A DNA stretch of 8,696 nucleotides from JANOYC01 sp031428675. GTDB taxonomy: Bacteria; Actinomycetota; Actinomycetes; Actinomycetales; Microbacteriaceae. Shown in pieces: positions 1 through 6,620 of this stretch (positions are counted from its first letter, which is position 1; each line of letters opens with the position of its first letter). The stretch is from contig JANOYC010000051.1 in the NCBI GenBank assembly GCA_031428675.1, positions 1-8,696 on the forward strand. Direction: 5' to 3'. The notes below the pieces were generated by a model. That model was not told the origin of the DNA. It did not search any database and saw only the letters and a program-made list of their open reading frames with translations. Position numbers and translations under genes: made by a program.

Positions 1-2
1 CC

Positions 3-236
3 GACGACGTATATCAAGCGGTGGGATACGCTACGCGGTTCCGTCTCGCCGAAGTTTCGCTGATCTATCCGGAACCGCCACCCTACGATGAGGTGGTCGT
101 GGGCGGCGTGCGGGTGCGTCTGATCTCCGTCGATATCTCGCTTCCTCCTGTCGAGCGGCAGCACGCTGTCATCGAACTCGCAGACTCGCTCGTAGCGAAG
201 GCTGAACTGTCCGTAGACCGCAGCATCCTGATCTGA
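3..236 (+). CDS. mcrC: McrC-like 5-methylcytosine restriction protein, C-terminal end (partial)
   Basis: The frame is open from the left edge and ends at TGA 234-236, giving 77 visible residues. It opens with DDVYQAVGYATRF, which resembles the conserved stretch after the PD-(D/E)XK core of McrC proteins (typically D-x-Y-Q-x-x-A-Y), followed by a hydrophobic strand ending in LIYPEP, where McrC proteins have a similar strand. In McrBC systems McrC supplies the nuclease and stimulates the GTPase McrB, and the complex cuts DNA carrying methylated cytosine. The catalytic Asp and Glu-x-Lys would lie upstream of the window, so activity cannot be judged. An in-frame ATG at 21 is internal and not the true start. 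The next gene begins 46 bp downstream on the same strand, so the two could share a transcript. The family call rests on a short tail and agrees with the restriction genes that follow. Confidence 0.6.
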   Translation, partial: DDVYQAVGYATRFRLAEVSLIYPEPPPYDEVVVGGVRVRLISVDISLPPVERQHAVIELADSLVAKAELSVDRSILI

Positions 237-282
237 CAACCTCGCTCCTGTTTTCTGAACACAACGATGAGAGTAGGGACCA

Positions 283-1406
283 ATGCCCCGAAGAGTGCTG
301 GTCGAACGTGACGGCTCGACCTTCGACCTCGTCGAAGTGCCCGCGCCCAACGAGCATCATCTGCAGGAGATCATGAAGGCACAGCCGCAGCTGATTCCCG
401 CAGACGACCTCGGATCGACGATGACCTGCTGGTCGTCGGGCGAGAAACGTCTCTGGCATCCGGATACATCGATCTGCTGTGCATCGCGAGCACGGGGGAC
501 ATCGTACTGATCGAGTTCAAGACCGGCCCGCAGAATCCAGACTTCCGCCACGCGCTCGCGCAACTGATCGACTATGGATCCGACCTTTGGCGACTAAGCG
601 TCGAGGAGTTCGACCGGGGAGTCGTGCAGCGCTACCTTTCGAGCGGTCGCGTCGAAGTTTCGCGACGCGGTGATGTGAGCCTTGCGGACGCCATCGCATC
701 AAGCGGGTGGAATCTCGACGAGGAGCAGACCGAAGTGCTCTACGGGCGCCTCGGTGAAGTGCTCGCGACAGGAGACATCCACTACGTCGTCGCCGCCCAG
801 CGGTTCACCCCGGCGATGCAGACGAGCCTCGACTATTTGAACTCGACCATGCGATTCGGTCGCTTCTATCTCGTCGAGATCGTTCGGATGAGGGGCGCGG
901 AACTCGTGGCTCACGCGGCGCAGGTCGTATCGGCGCCGCCGAAGCGGTCGTCGAGTTCGGCCGGAACCCCGTCTGGCCAAGCGGACGAGGCGGCCTTCCT
1001 CTCTGCGATCGCAGATGAGCACTATCGCGACGCGATGCGCGACCTTCTGGCGAGTTGTACTTCGCTCGGTATCGAAGTGAAGTGGCGCTCCCAAGGAGCG
1101 TCGTTGCGCATCGCCGTGCCCGATCGTCGGCAACCCCTCTCAATCGGGTGGGTGCTCCCCGAGAGCAGCCATTGGCAGGGCGCTAGATTCGCGACTTTCG
1201 GTGTTGATCCGACATCGCTCGCCAAGACTCCGTCCGTTGAGGCGATCATTTCGCGGTACGTCGCGCGATTGGGTGCTCTCGATGGTGCGCGACCTGTGCC
1301 AGCGAAGCTCGAGGCGTTCATCTTCGACCCCGCTACACTCCCCCGGGTGCACCAAGAACTCGCCGAAGTGCTCGGGCTGTTGGTGCAGGAGCTGAACGCG
1401 CAGTGA
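283..1406 (+). pseudogene. DUF91-like PD-(D/E)XK nuclease, split by a one-base frameshift
   Basis: Residues 1-44 are read from ATG 283 (purine-rich AGTAGGGA just upstream). The frame then has to move back by one base at about 412-414, after which it is open to TGA 1404-1406. Adding one base gives exactly 375 codons (374 aa). In the corrected product the nuclease core is clear: D64 in GYIDLL, E78-F-K80 in LIEFKTG, and Q94-x3-Y98 in QLIDY, the order seen in DUF91/NucS-like and related PD-(D/E)XK enzymes. Residues from about 125 to the end are not recognised; they include a Ser/Ala/Pro-rich linker near 220-235 and a second folded-looking region. Uncorrected, the first frame stops at 510, and the next ATG (624) lies past the catalytic motif, so neither half should cut DNA. 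It sits between mcrC and a Nudix gene on the same strand, suggesting a restriction role. It could be a real pseudogene or a sequence error. Confidence 0.72.
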
Positions 1407-1450
1407 ACACGGCAGACATCGTCCGGGCGATCGCGCTCGATGATGCGTAA
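1403..1450 (+). CDS. Possible 15-residue coupling ORF before the Nudix gene
   Basis: GTG 1403 overlaps the TGA of the upstream nuclease frame (GTGA) and reads MNTADIVRAIALDDA before TAA 1448-1450. The Nudix ATG at 1440 lies inside its last codons. The Nudix gene has no clear Shine-Dalgarno sequence, so this micro-ORF could carry ribosomes to it by reinitiation. It could equally be the leftover start of a deleted gene, or chance. There is no homology support. Confidence 0.2.
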   Translation: MNTADIVRAIALDDA

Positions 1451-1859
1451 GCAGATCGATGTGGTGGGTGCCGTCATGTTGAGGAACGGCAGCGTCCTTT
1501 GTGCCCAGCGAGGTCCTCGTGGGGCGCTGGCCGGACTGTGGGAATTTCCCGGCGTCAAGATCGAGCCCGGTGAATCACCGCGTGCTGCGCTCGAGCGGGA
1601 GGTAGGCGAGGAACTCGAATGTGTCATTGCGGTCGGCGACGAGCTAATCACTACGACACACGCCTATGAGTTCGGAGATGTGACGCTCACGACATTCTGG
1701 TGCGAAATTCTGTCGGGCACGCCAAAGCTGACGGAGCACTCGAGCTTACGGTGGCTTGCACCTAGCCAACTTGGGGCGTTGAACTGGGCTCCCGCAGATA
1801 TCCCGGCGGTGGAGCTGATTGCGGCGCTCGGCACACCGCCCGAACTAGGGGCGCAGTAG
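1440..1859 (+). CDS. MutT-like Nudix hydrolase with altered Nudix box
   Basis: A 139-residue protein, normal length for a single-domain Nudix (deoxy)nucleoside triphosphate pyrophosphohydrolase. WEFPGVKIEPGE (about residues 36-47) followed by REVGEELEC (about 55-63) is the Nudix box, with the R-E-x2-E-E metal-binding acids intact. Known relatives hydrolyse damaged or non-canonical dNTPs to the monophosphate, using Mg2+. Later features of the MutT/CtfA-like group are visible: TTTHAYEFGDVTLTTFWC, then LTEHSSLRWLAP and a C-terminal helix. Two deviations from GX5EX7REUXEEXGU are present: the leading Gly is Val (PGVK instead of PGGK), and the final Gly-U pair is Glu-Cys; the second is, from memory, common in this actinobacterial group. 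ATG 1440 or 1443 may be the start; neither has a good ribosome site. The 3' end overlaps the convergent restriction gene by 15 bp. Its place between nucleases suggests nucleotide sanitation linked to defence, but that is inference. Confidence 0.85.
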   Translation: MMRKQIDVVGAVMLRNGSVLCAQRGPRGALAGLWEFPGVKIEPGESPRAALEREVGEELECVIAVGDELITTTHAYEFGDVTLTTFWCEILSGTPKLTEHSSLRWLAPSQLGALNWAPADIPAVELIAALGTPPELGAQ

Positions 1860-2936
1860 CTCGAACGAATCGCCGTCACGTGAGGCCATCGTGATTCCGA
1901 GATCGGCCGACAGCTGGTGCAAGTCAGATTCTGCGTGGCCTGGCAAGAGGATCATCGGCGTCACCTGCGTATCGAGTGACCGCGCATTGTGCGTGTAGTC
2001 AAGAACCTGCCCGATTGCCATGCGAACATACTCGCGGCCCGTCGACTTTTTGGCTTCGACAACCCACCCTTCGGCCTCGACGAACATGTCAGGCTCGATG
2101 ATTGCGCCGGCGACGGGGAGTCTGAGCCGGCTCGGCGGCGTGCCTCGATCAGTTAGCCAGCGACCAAAATCGGCCTGAAGCTGGAACTCAACTCGAGATA
2201 CGACACGATCGCCGGGCGGAAACTGCGTGGCGTCTACGACGACGTTGATGTCCGACGCGTCGGGTGGGTCCCATCGAGCGATCTGAGGCTTGAGCATCCG
2301 GAGCTGACCGGGGTTCGGAGCAAGGAGCAGCGGATTAGCGTCTAGCGGCACGAGGTTGAAGATGATCGCGCGTCGTGCCTCCCCGTCCTCCCCAGGGATC
2401 ACATGTATGGAGCAAACGGGATCTCCGGTCGTGAACGCCCCCGCGTAGGTTGCGTACGGAGGGGAAGCGTTGAAGAGGCGAATCACGCGACCCTCGTCAG
2501 CAGCGTTCAACAGGGCCTTGTTGCCTCGTGTGAATTCCTGATCGCCGGCCTGACCCTCACCTGTGTACGCGAAGCTGCCGTCAGGCTGGAGCCCTTCGAG
2601 GAGGTCGTATCCATAGCGCGCGCCGCGCGACGGGTTGGTGAAGATGAAGATGTCGGAGGTCTGGCTCGAGGTCGAGATGCCGCCCTGCTGACCTCCGCCG
2701 TATTGGCGGTGAAGTAGGCGCCGTCTGATTGTGTCGCCGATCTCGAGTGACCAATCCGGTTTCGAACCTCGCCCGCTATTGAGTCTCGCTCTAACCTCTT
2801 CCGCCTGAAGGTCGTTTAGGACCCAACGAGTCGCATCCTCTGGCAGCGTTCCGTAGAGCTCCCGAAGAACATCGCGCACCCGTTTTTGACCCACGCCTAC
2901 CTCCAAGGCAAGCGACGCGGGCGTGATCGGGTCCAT
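1845..2936 (-). CDS. SRA-like plus PD-(D/E)XK modification-dependent restriction endonuclease (type IV-like)
   Basis: A 363-residue protein read from ATG 2934-2936 to TAG 1845-1847. Residues 1-52 look like a small helical DNA-binding or head domain. Residues about 64-200 match the SRA-type domain of ScoMcrA-like enzymes: IGDTIRRR, a glycine-rich YGGGQQGGIS, FIFTNP, YTGEGQAGDQ and GNKALLNA followed by VIRLF. Known SRA domains flip out or read modified cytosines, and ScoMcrA binds methylated and phosphorothioate DNA. Residues about 245-345 form a PD-(D/E)XK nuclease: EPD with D283, VEAKKS with E294-x-K296, and Q310-x3-Y314. ScoMcrA itself has an HNH nuclease, so a different cutting domain is used here. 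It should cleave modified foreign DNA, but the modification recognised cannot be read from the sequence. No Shine-Dalgarno precedes the ATG; a weak AT-containing hexamer about 6 nt upstream would fit a leaderless mRNA. It converges on the Nudix gene. Confidence 0.78.
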   Translation of the reverse strand: MDPITPASLALEVGVGQKRVRDVLRELYGTLPEDATRWVLNDLQAEEVRARLNSGRGSKPDWSLEIGDTIRRRLLHRQYGGGQQGGISTSSQTSDIFIFTNPSRGARYGYDLLEGLQPDGSFAYTGEGQAGDQEFTRGNKALLNAADEGRVIRLFNASPPYATYAGAFTTGDPVCSIHVIPGEDGEARRAIIFNLVPLDANPLLLAPNPGQLRMLKPQIARWDPPDASDINVVVDATQFPPGDRVVSRVEFQLQADFGRWLTDRGTPPSRLRLPVAGAIIEPDMFVEAEGWVVEAKKSTGREYVRMAIGQVLDYTHNARSLDTQVTPMILLPGHAESDLHQLSADLGITMASRDGDSFELLRP

Positions 2937-3261
2937 GACGCGAGCGTATCGGTCAGCCGCTGGCTCGCGCCCGATCGCTCAAGGCGTTCCAACCGACAAT
3001 CAGCGGCTTCAGCGATCGCGCGCGTCGCAGTGCTCGTCGTTCGAACGGCTGCTAGGCGGAGCGCGCCAGCGCGGAGTCTGCAAGAAGTGAGCGGCGAGAA
3101 CGGAGACGGGACTGATCGCTACACTCTCGGCGTCGGAGGGAGGCGCCCTCTGCTCCATCGACAGTTGACGACATCGTCGATCATCTAACCACATCTCTCA
3201 TCAACCGCGTTGACGACCCGGGGCCAGTGTCCGACACTGTGTCAATACTCACCGTCAAGCT
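2937..3261. other. Intergenic region between the SRA nuclease and the integrase remnant
   Basis: This 325-bp stretch separates two divergent genes. Its left end should hold the promoter of the minus-strand SRA nuclease and its right end that of the integrase. Frames are open here on both strands, but their translations are low-complexity Arg/Ser/Ala-rich and resemble no family. A short inverted repeat, GACGA-CA-TCGTC, lies near 3167-3178. No tRNA-like fold or clear attachment-site duplication was seen. Confidence 0.5.
3210..3239 (+). promoter_or_regulatory. Putative integrase promoter with embedded inverted repeat
   Basis: TTGACG (3210-3215), a 17-bp spacer and GACACT (3233-3238) resemble a sigma-70-type promoter with a good -35 and a weak -10. 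The perfect inverted repeat CAGTGT-CCG-ACACTG (3225-3239) covers the -10, as a repressor site would. The integrase start follows 23-44 bp downstream. No transcription data are available. Confidence 0.35.
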
Positions 3262-3819
3262 GTGAGTGAGCGGAAGTCGAGGATGGGCTACATCGCCCAC
3301 TACGAGTCGGCGAAGGGCCGCCGCTATCGCGTGCGCTATCGCAAGCCAGATCGCACCAAGGCGGAGAAGCGCGGTACGACGATGCGCGAAGCGAAGCTGT
3401 ACCTCTCGATGGTCACTGTGTCGAAGTCGAAGGGCGAGTACATCGATCCGTCATCGTCCAGGGTGCCGGTGCGGATGTTCGCGGACAGCTGGCTGAAATC
3501 CAAGCAGCCGCCGATGACGAAGCCCTCCTACTACATGACGCTCGAACGGGCGTGGAAGAATCATGTCGCTCCGGTCTGGGCCGACCGTGAGATCTGGTCG
3601 ATCCGGCGCTCTGAAGTTCAGGATTGGGTGTCCGATCTCGCATTGCAGAAGTCGCGGACGGTGGTTCTTCGCGCCCTGGGAGTTCTCGCTGGCATCCTCG
3701 ACGTCGCAATCGACGATCGTCGCCTCGCGAGCAACCCGGCCTGCAATGTGCGCAGTCTTCCTCGACACGCCCGTTACCCGGCTTCATCGCGCTGTCGCGA
3801 GTACTTGCTGTCTCGATAG
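3262..3819 (+). CDS. Tyrosine recombinase/phage integrase, truncated (N-terminal half only)
   Basis: GTG 3262 gives 185 residues; ATG 3283 (MGYIAHYE) is an alternative start. Residues about 8-55 form the AP2-like arm-type DNA-binding domain (YRVRYRKPD, then a helix with REAKLYLS). Residues about 66-168 form the SAM-like core-binding domain ending in NPACNVRSLPR, the usual linker before the catalytic domain. The catalytic domain with its Arg, His-x2-Arg and Tyr is missing: after about residue 168 the sequence (HARYPASSRCREYLLSR) no longer looks like an integrase and the frame stops at 3817-3819. Full-length relatives have about 370-420 residues, so this protein can at most bind att DNA. The tail of the ORF runs into sequence antisense to the Fic remnant, which marks the breakpoint near 3760-3775. 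It shows that an integrative element once sat here. Confidence 0.8.
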   Translation: MSERKSRMGYIAHYESAKGRRYRVRYRKPDRTKAEKRGTTMREAKLYLSMVTVSKSKGEYIDPSSSRVPVRMFADSWLKSKQPPMTKPSYYMTLERAWKNHVAPVWADREIWSIRRSEVQDWVSDLALQKSRTVVLRALGVLAGILDVAIDDRRLASNPACNVRSLPRHARYPASSRCREYLLSR

Positions 3820-4198
3820 GCATCGACGGCCAGCTTGCTCGAGCGCAATGTGCCATCCGAGCTGTAGCTCACATCGAGCCTGCCCCGCGCCGCAGCCTGT
3901 CGGAGCGCTTCGTAGGTCAGCTCCGGTGTGGCCAAGGACTTCAGCAACACCAATCGGGCGGGCCCGGCGATGTTCGGCACGATCAGTCGGTTGAGGTTGT
4001 CGGTCACCGACCGGCAAGCAACTCGGCGAGTGGGCCGAGATCGCCTTTGTCCACTTTGTCGAGAACCTTGAGGTAGCGGTTGCGACTCGACTTGAAGATG
4101 ATCGCCGGCGGGAAGCCCACCGCACCAAGATCAGGTTCAGCACGAGCCGCCCAGTGCGACCGTTAGGAGCTACAGCAACGACGGCCAGCTGGAGGATC
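3774..4198 (-). pseudogene. Fic/DOC-family protein remnant (3' part, two frameshifts)
   Basis: Read on the minus strand, the stretch NGRTGRLVLNLILVR (about 4125-4170) matches the end of the Fic motif HPFx(D/E)GNGR and the helix after it. One base is then missing near 4119-4121, after which GFPPAIIFKSSRNRY and DKGDLGPLAELLA follow as in Fic proteins. A second missing base near 4010-4013 leads into SVTDNLNRLIVPNIAGP and a C-terminal winged-helix-like segment (TYEALRQAAARGRLDVS) ending at TAA 3774-3776. Fic enzymes transfer AMP or other nucleotides to proteins. The catalytic His and Phe of the motif are not seen: the residues before NGRTGR are AVAP, and the frame is closed by a stop about 30 bases further up. 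The N-terminal two thirds are absent. This is a decayed gene, probably damaged in the same event that truncated the integrase. Confidence 0.72.
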
Positions 4199-4280
4199 GT
4201 TTAGCGGGCGTCACGCCGGCCCGTCGTGTCCGCTGACCGCACCCTTCCGGCGACGTTGCCGTCCACGCGACGGGATCGCG

Positions 4281-5093
4281 TCATGCGACGGGGAAGGCTA
4301 CGGCTAGTCGCGCGTGTACGGTGTCGACGTCGACGGAGCTGTCAGCCGCTGACGTCTCGGTGAGTCGCTTGACGAGGAGTTTTGGCCACAAGACGTCGAT
4401 GCCATTCACTTCGAAGGAACCTCCGATAAGCGGCCAATCGGCTTCGACGAAGCAGAGTGCGCCGTGAACGTCGACGTTCGCGTCGGGCAGTGCGACGGTG
4501 ACCTGGGTGATCTGTTTCTGCATGCCGCTGACGAGTTTCGTTTTGTCGCGACCGGCGACGCGCAGTGTCTCGACGCGTGGGCGCAGGATGCCTCCTTCTA
4601 CGTGCAGGGATGGGCGCTGGCCTTTGTATCGTTTCGCGTCGATCACCCACACCCCGGAGGGTGACACGACGATGTGGTCGATGTTTGCGCGAGTGCCGGG
4701 GACGCGGCGGTCGTGGAGCACTCGGAGGTTGTCGGGCAGTTCTTTGAGCCATTCGGCGAGGCGTTCTTCTCCGATCGCGCCACGCTGCCAGGCTCCGGTG
4801 CTTTGCGGGTCGTCCGTCAGCGCGAGGATGAGTCGGCCCAGTTTTGGGTGTTTGGTGCGGATGCGGTGCGCGCGTGCGTTCTTGCGGCGCTCGTGCTCGC
4901 GTCGCGCGGAGGCGCCGGCGCCGCCAGTGTCGGGTTCTAGGGGTGCCGTCATGCAAGCGACGCAGCGCACGGTCTTCGATTCGCGCTCGTAGACCGCGTC
5001 GGTCCCAGCGGCTAGCGGCTTGTCGCAAAGGCGGCAGGCGCCGGCGTAGCGCAGTCGCATCCGCTTGTCGGTTGGCGCGGGTTCAGACGTCAC
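4281..5093 (-). CDS. NERD-domain (nuclease-related) protein with N-terminal zinc site
   Basis: A 270-residue protein from GTG 5091-5093 (alternative ATG 5058-5060) to TGA 4281-4283. C20-x2-C23 and C44-x2-C47 form a four-cysteine zinc-ribbon-like site. Residues about 60-85 are a basic, charged helix. The NERD domain spans about 100-215: GAIGEERLAEWL with E109 and E110, NIDHIVV with D139, and VIDAKRYKG with D152-x-K154, the Asp/Glu-x-Lys of this PD-(D/E)XK-related fold. NERD proteins are thought to process DNA, but few have a tested activity. The frame is intact and the key acids are present. There are no membrane segments, so it is probably cytoplasmic. On the minus strand AACGTA 5100-5105 reads TACGTT about 6 nt before the GTG, which would suit a leaderless mRNA. 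It stands alone between a recombination scar and an aminotransferase; a defence or DNA-repair role is inferred from fold and setting. Confidence 0.8.
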   Translation of the reverse strand: MTSEPAPTDKRMRLRYAGACRLCDKPLAAGTDAVYERESKTVRCVACMTAPLEPDTGGAGASARREHERRKNARAHRIRTKHPKLGRLILALTDDPQSTGAWQRGAIGEERLAEWLKELPDNLRVLHDRRVPGTRANIDHIVVSPSGVWVIDAKRYKGQRPSLHVEGGILRPRVETLRVAGRDKTKLVSGMQKQITQVTVALPDANVDVHGALCFVEADWPLIGGSFEVNGIDVLWPKLLVKRLTETSAADSSVDVDTVHARLAVAFPVA

Positions 5094-5440
5094 GGGTTGA
5101 ACGTAGCAGCCGCGTCCCGGGCGCCGTGAGGTTCGAAGGTAGTGAGCGAGTCGGAGGCCTCGCGACGAGCCGATCGTGCCTCACGGGCACGGCACCACGG
5201 AGGGTGGGAGCCGGATTTTTCGCGGCGGTGATCGCGCTCGACCGTCGCAGTGCGGCACTCTGAACCCGGCCGTAAGACCATAATCGGCAGCCCCAGCGCC
5301 CGGACTTGAAAATTGCAGGCTCGGACGTTGGGTCGGGATGCTCCCGCCGCGCACTGACGACCACTCCATTGACCCAGGTCGCAGGAGGTGGGACCATGGT
5401 CCCGCATCTGGGGCGACGCTCCAGAGACGAGGAGGCCGAC
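5094..5440. other. Divergent intergenic region (NERD gene / aminotransferase)
   Basis: This 347-bp stretch carries the upstream regions of two divergent genes. A hairpin CGTGCC-TCACG-GGCACG lies at 5175-5191, but no T-run follows it directly. GGATTTTT at about 5213-5220 is the only T-run. The right end holds the palindrome and the two ribosome sites listed separately. No riboswitch class was recognised. Confidence 0.4.
5369..5403 (+). promoter_or_regulatory. Palindrome with ribosome site and possible promoter before the aminotransferase
   Basis: GGGACCATGGTCCC (5390-5403) is a perfect 14-bp palindrome centred on an in-frame ATG (5396). AGGAGG (5383-5388) lies 7 nt before that ATG. TTGACC (5369-5374), a 17-bp spacer and GACCAT (5392-5397) could instead be a weak promoter whose -10 lies in the palindrome, making it a possible operator. 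The two readings exclude each other: the first makes 5396 a start codon, the second makes it promoter DNA. Confidence 0.35.
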
Positions 5441-6610
5441 ATGGTGATGTCGGAGCGGGCAATCAGGGCCAAGTCGTCGATCGATCGGGTGACGGAATTC
5501 TTCTCGCGAATCCAATCGGTGGCAAACGATCCTGATGCGCTGGATTTCACTTTCGGCAACCCACACGAGATGGCTCTCGCCGGCCTCACCGACGCGATGC
5601 GGGCGCAGCTCGAACCGAGATCGGTCGACTGGTACGCCTACAAGTCCAGCGAGCGCCCCGCCCAAGAGGCCGTGGCGGCAGGACTCACCGATGAACTGGG
5701 GCTCGACTTCGAGCCCGACGACATCGCGATGACACAGGGCGCATTTGGCGCGATCGCGCTGGCTCTCGCCCTCGTCGCTGACGCCGGTGACGAAGTCATC
5801 ATTCCCGTTCCGGGGTGGTTCTGCTACGAGCCGATGCTCTTCGCAGCGAACCTGGTGCCGGTCACCGCGGCGCTCGATCCGACCGACTTCTCACTCGACA
5901 TCGATGCCATCGCGCGCGCGATCACCCCGCGAACCCGGGTCGTGATCGTAAACTCTCCGTCAAACCCGACGGGCAGGGTGTTCCCGAAACAAACATGGGA
6001 TGCCCTCGCCGCCGTGCTCGAAGAGGCGTCTCGCACGCACGGGCGCCGAATCTGGCTACTCTCGGACGAGCCGTACCGACGGATCCGCTTCGACGGCATC
6101 GGGTTCGCGAGCCCGGTCGGTTCGTACCCGTGGACAATGATCGACTACAGCTACGGCAAAGTTCTTCTCGCACCCGGACAGCGACTCGGCTACCTCGCGT
6201 TGTCGCCGCTCCTACCGACCTCCGAGCGAGAGCAGCTGCGCAGCGCGTTCATGCCCATCCAGCTCGCGATCGGCTGGGGCTTTCCCAACGCCCTCATGCA
6301 GCACAGCGTGCCCGCGCTGGAAAGCGTTTCGATCGACATGGCCGAACTGACCCGCAAGCGCGACCGCCTCTACGGCGCCCTGAGCGAGGCGGGGTACACG
6401 CTCACCCGGCCGGAGGGAACGTTCTATCTGTGGGGGCGAGCGCCCGGCGGCGACTCTCAGCGTTTCTGCGATGCGCTGGCCTCGCGCGGAACCCACCTCA
6501 TGCCCGGATCAATGTTCGACCGACCCGAGCACTTCCGCATCTCGCTCACCGCGACGATGGAAACGATCGAACTCGCCCTTCCCGGCCTCGTCGCGGCCGC
6601 ATCGTCATAG
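5441..6610 (+). CDS. PLP-dependent class I/II aminotransferase
   Basis: A 389-residue protein, usual length for fold-type I aminotransferases and apparently complete. Visible motifs in order: N175 in NSPSNPTG, which contacts PLP; D209 and Y212 in SDEPY, where the Asp pairs with the PLP pyridine nitrogen; K240 in SYGK, the Schiff-base lysine; R248 in PGQRLGY; and R366 in FRISLT, which binds the substrate carboxylate. It should move an amino group between an amino acid and a 2-oxo acid in the cytoplasm; the substrate cannot be told. ATG 5441 is preferred because AGGAGG (5430-5435) precedes it and family members usually begin near SERAI. The frame is open further up, and ATG 5396 with its own AGGAGG would add 15 residues. 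It is the only metabolic-looking gene among defence and TA genes and has no obvious operon partner. A hairpin follows the stop. Confidence 0.88.
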   Translation: MVMSERAIRAKSSIDRVTEFFSRIQSVANDPDALDFTFGNPHEMALAGLTDAMRAQLEPRSVDWYAYKSSERPAQEAVAAGLTDELGLDFEPDDIAMTQGAFGAIALALALVADAGDEVIIPVPGWFCYEPMLFAANLVPVTAALDPTDFSLDIDAIARAITPRTRVVIVNSPSNPTGRVFPKQTWDALAAVLEEASRTHGRRIWLLSDEPYRRIRFDGIGFASPVGSYPWTMIDYSYGKVLLAPGQRLGYLALSPLLPTSEREQLRSAFMPIQLAIGWGFPNALMQHSVPALESVSIDMAELTRKRDRLYGALSEAGYTLTRPEGTFYLWGRAPGGDSQRFCDALASRGTHLMPGSMFDRPEHFRISLTATMETIELALPGLVAAASS

Positions 6611-6620
6611 CGAGGCAGTC

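Noticed and set aside
405..420. Programmed -1 frameshift in the DUF91-like gene
   Set aside because: No X-XXY-YYZ slippery heptamer and no evident stimulatory hairpin directly after it.
699..1133. 144-codon minus-strand frame opposite the DUF91-like gene
   Set aside because: No recognisable motif and antisense to a frame with clear nuclease residues.
2886..3188. Open frame of 100 codons on the plus strand
   Set aside because: It overlaps the 5' end of the SRA nuclease on the other strand, is rich in Arg, Ser and Ala, and shows no motif; it is a high-GC shadow frame.
4342..5028. 228-codon minus-strand frame inside the NERD gene
   Set aside because: Extremely Arg-rich translation in an alternate frame of a well-supported gene.
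5175..5220. Intrinsic terminator from the hairpin at 5175-5191 and the T-run near 5216
   Set aside because: The T-run is over 20 bp from the hairpin and no gene ends just upstream.
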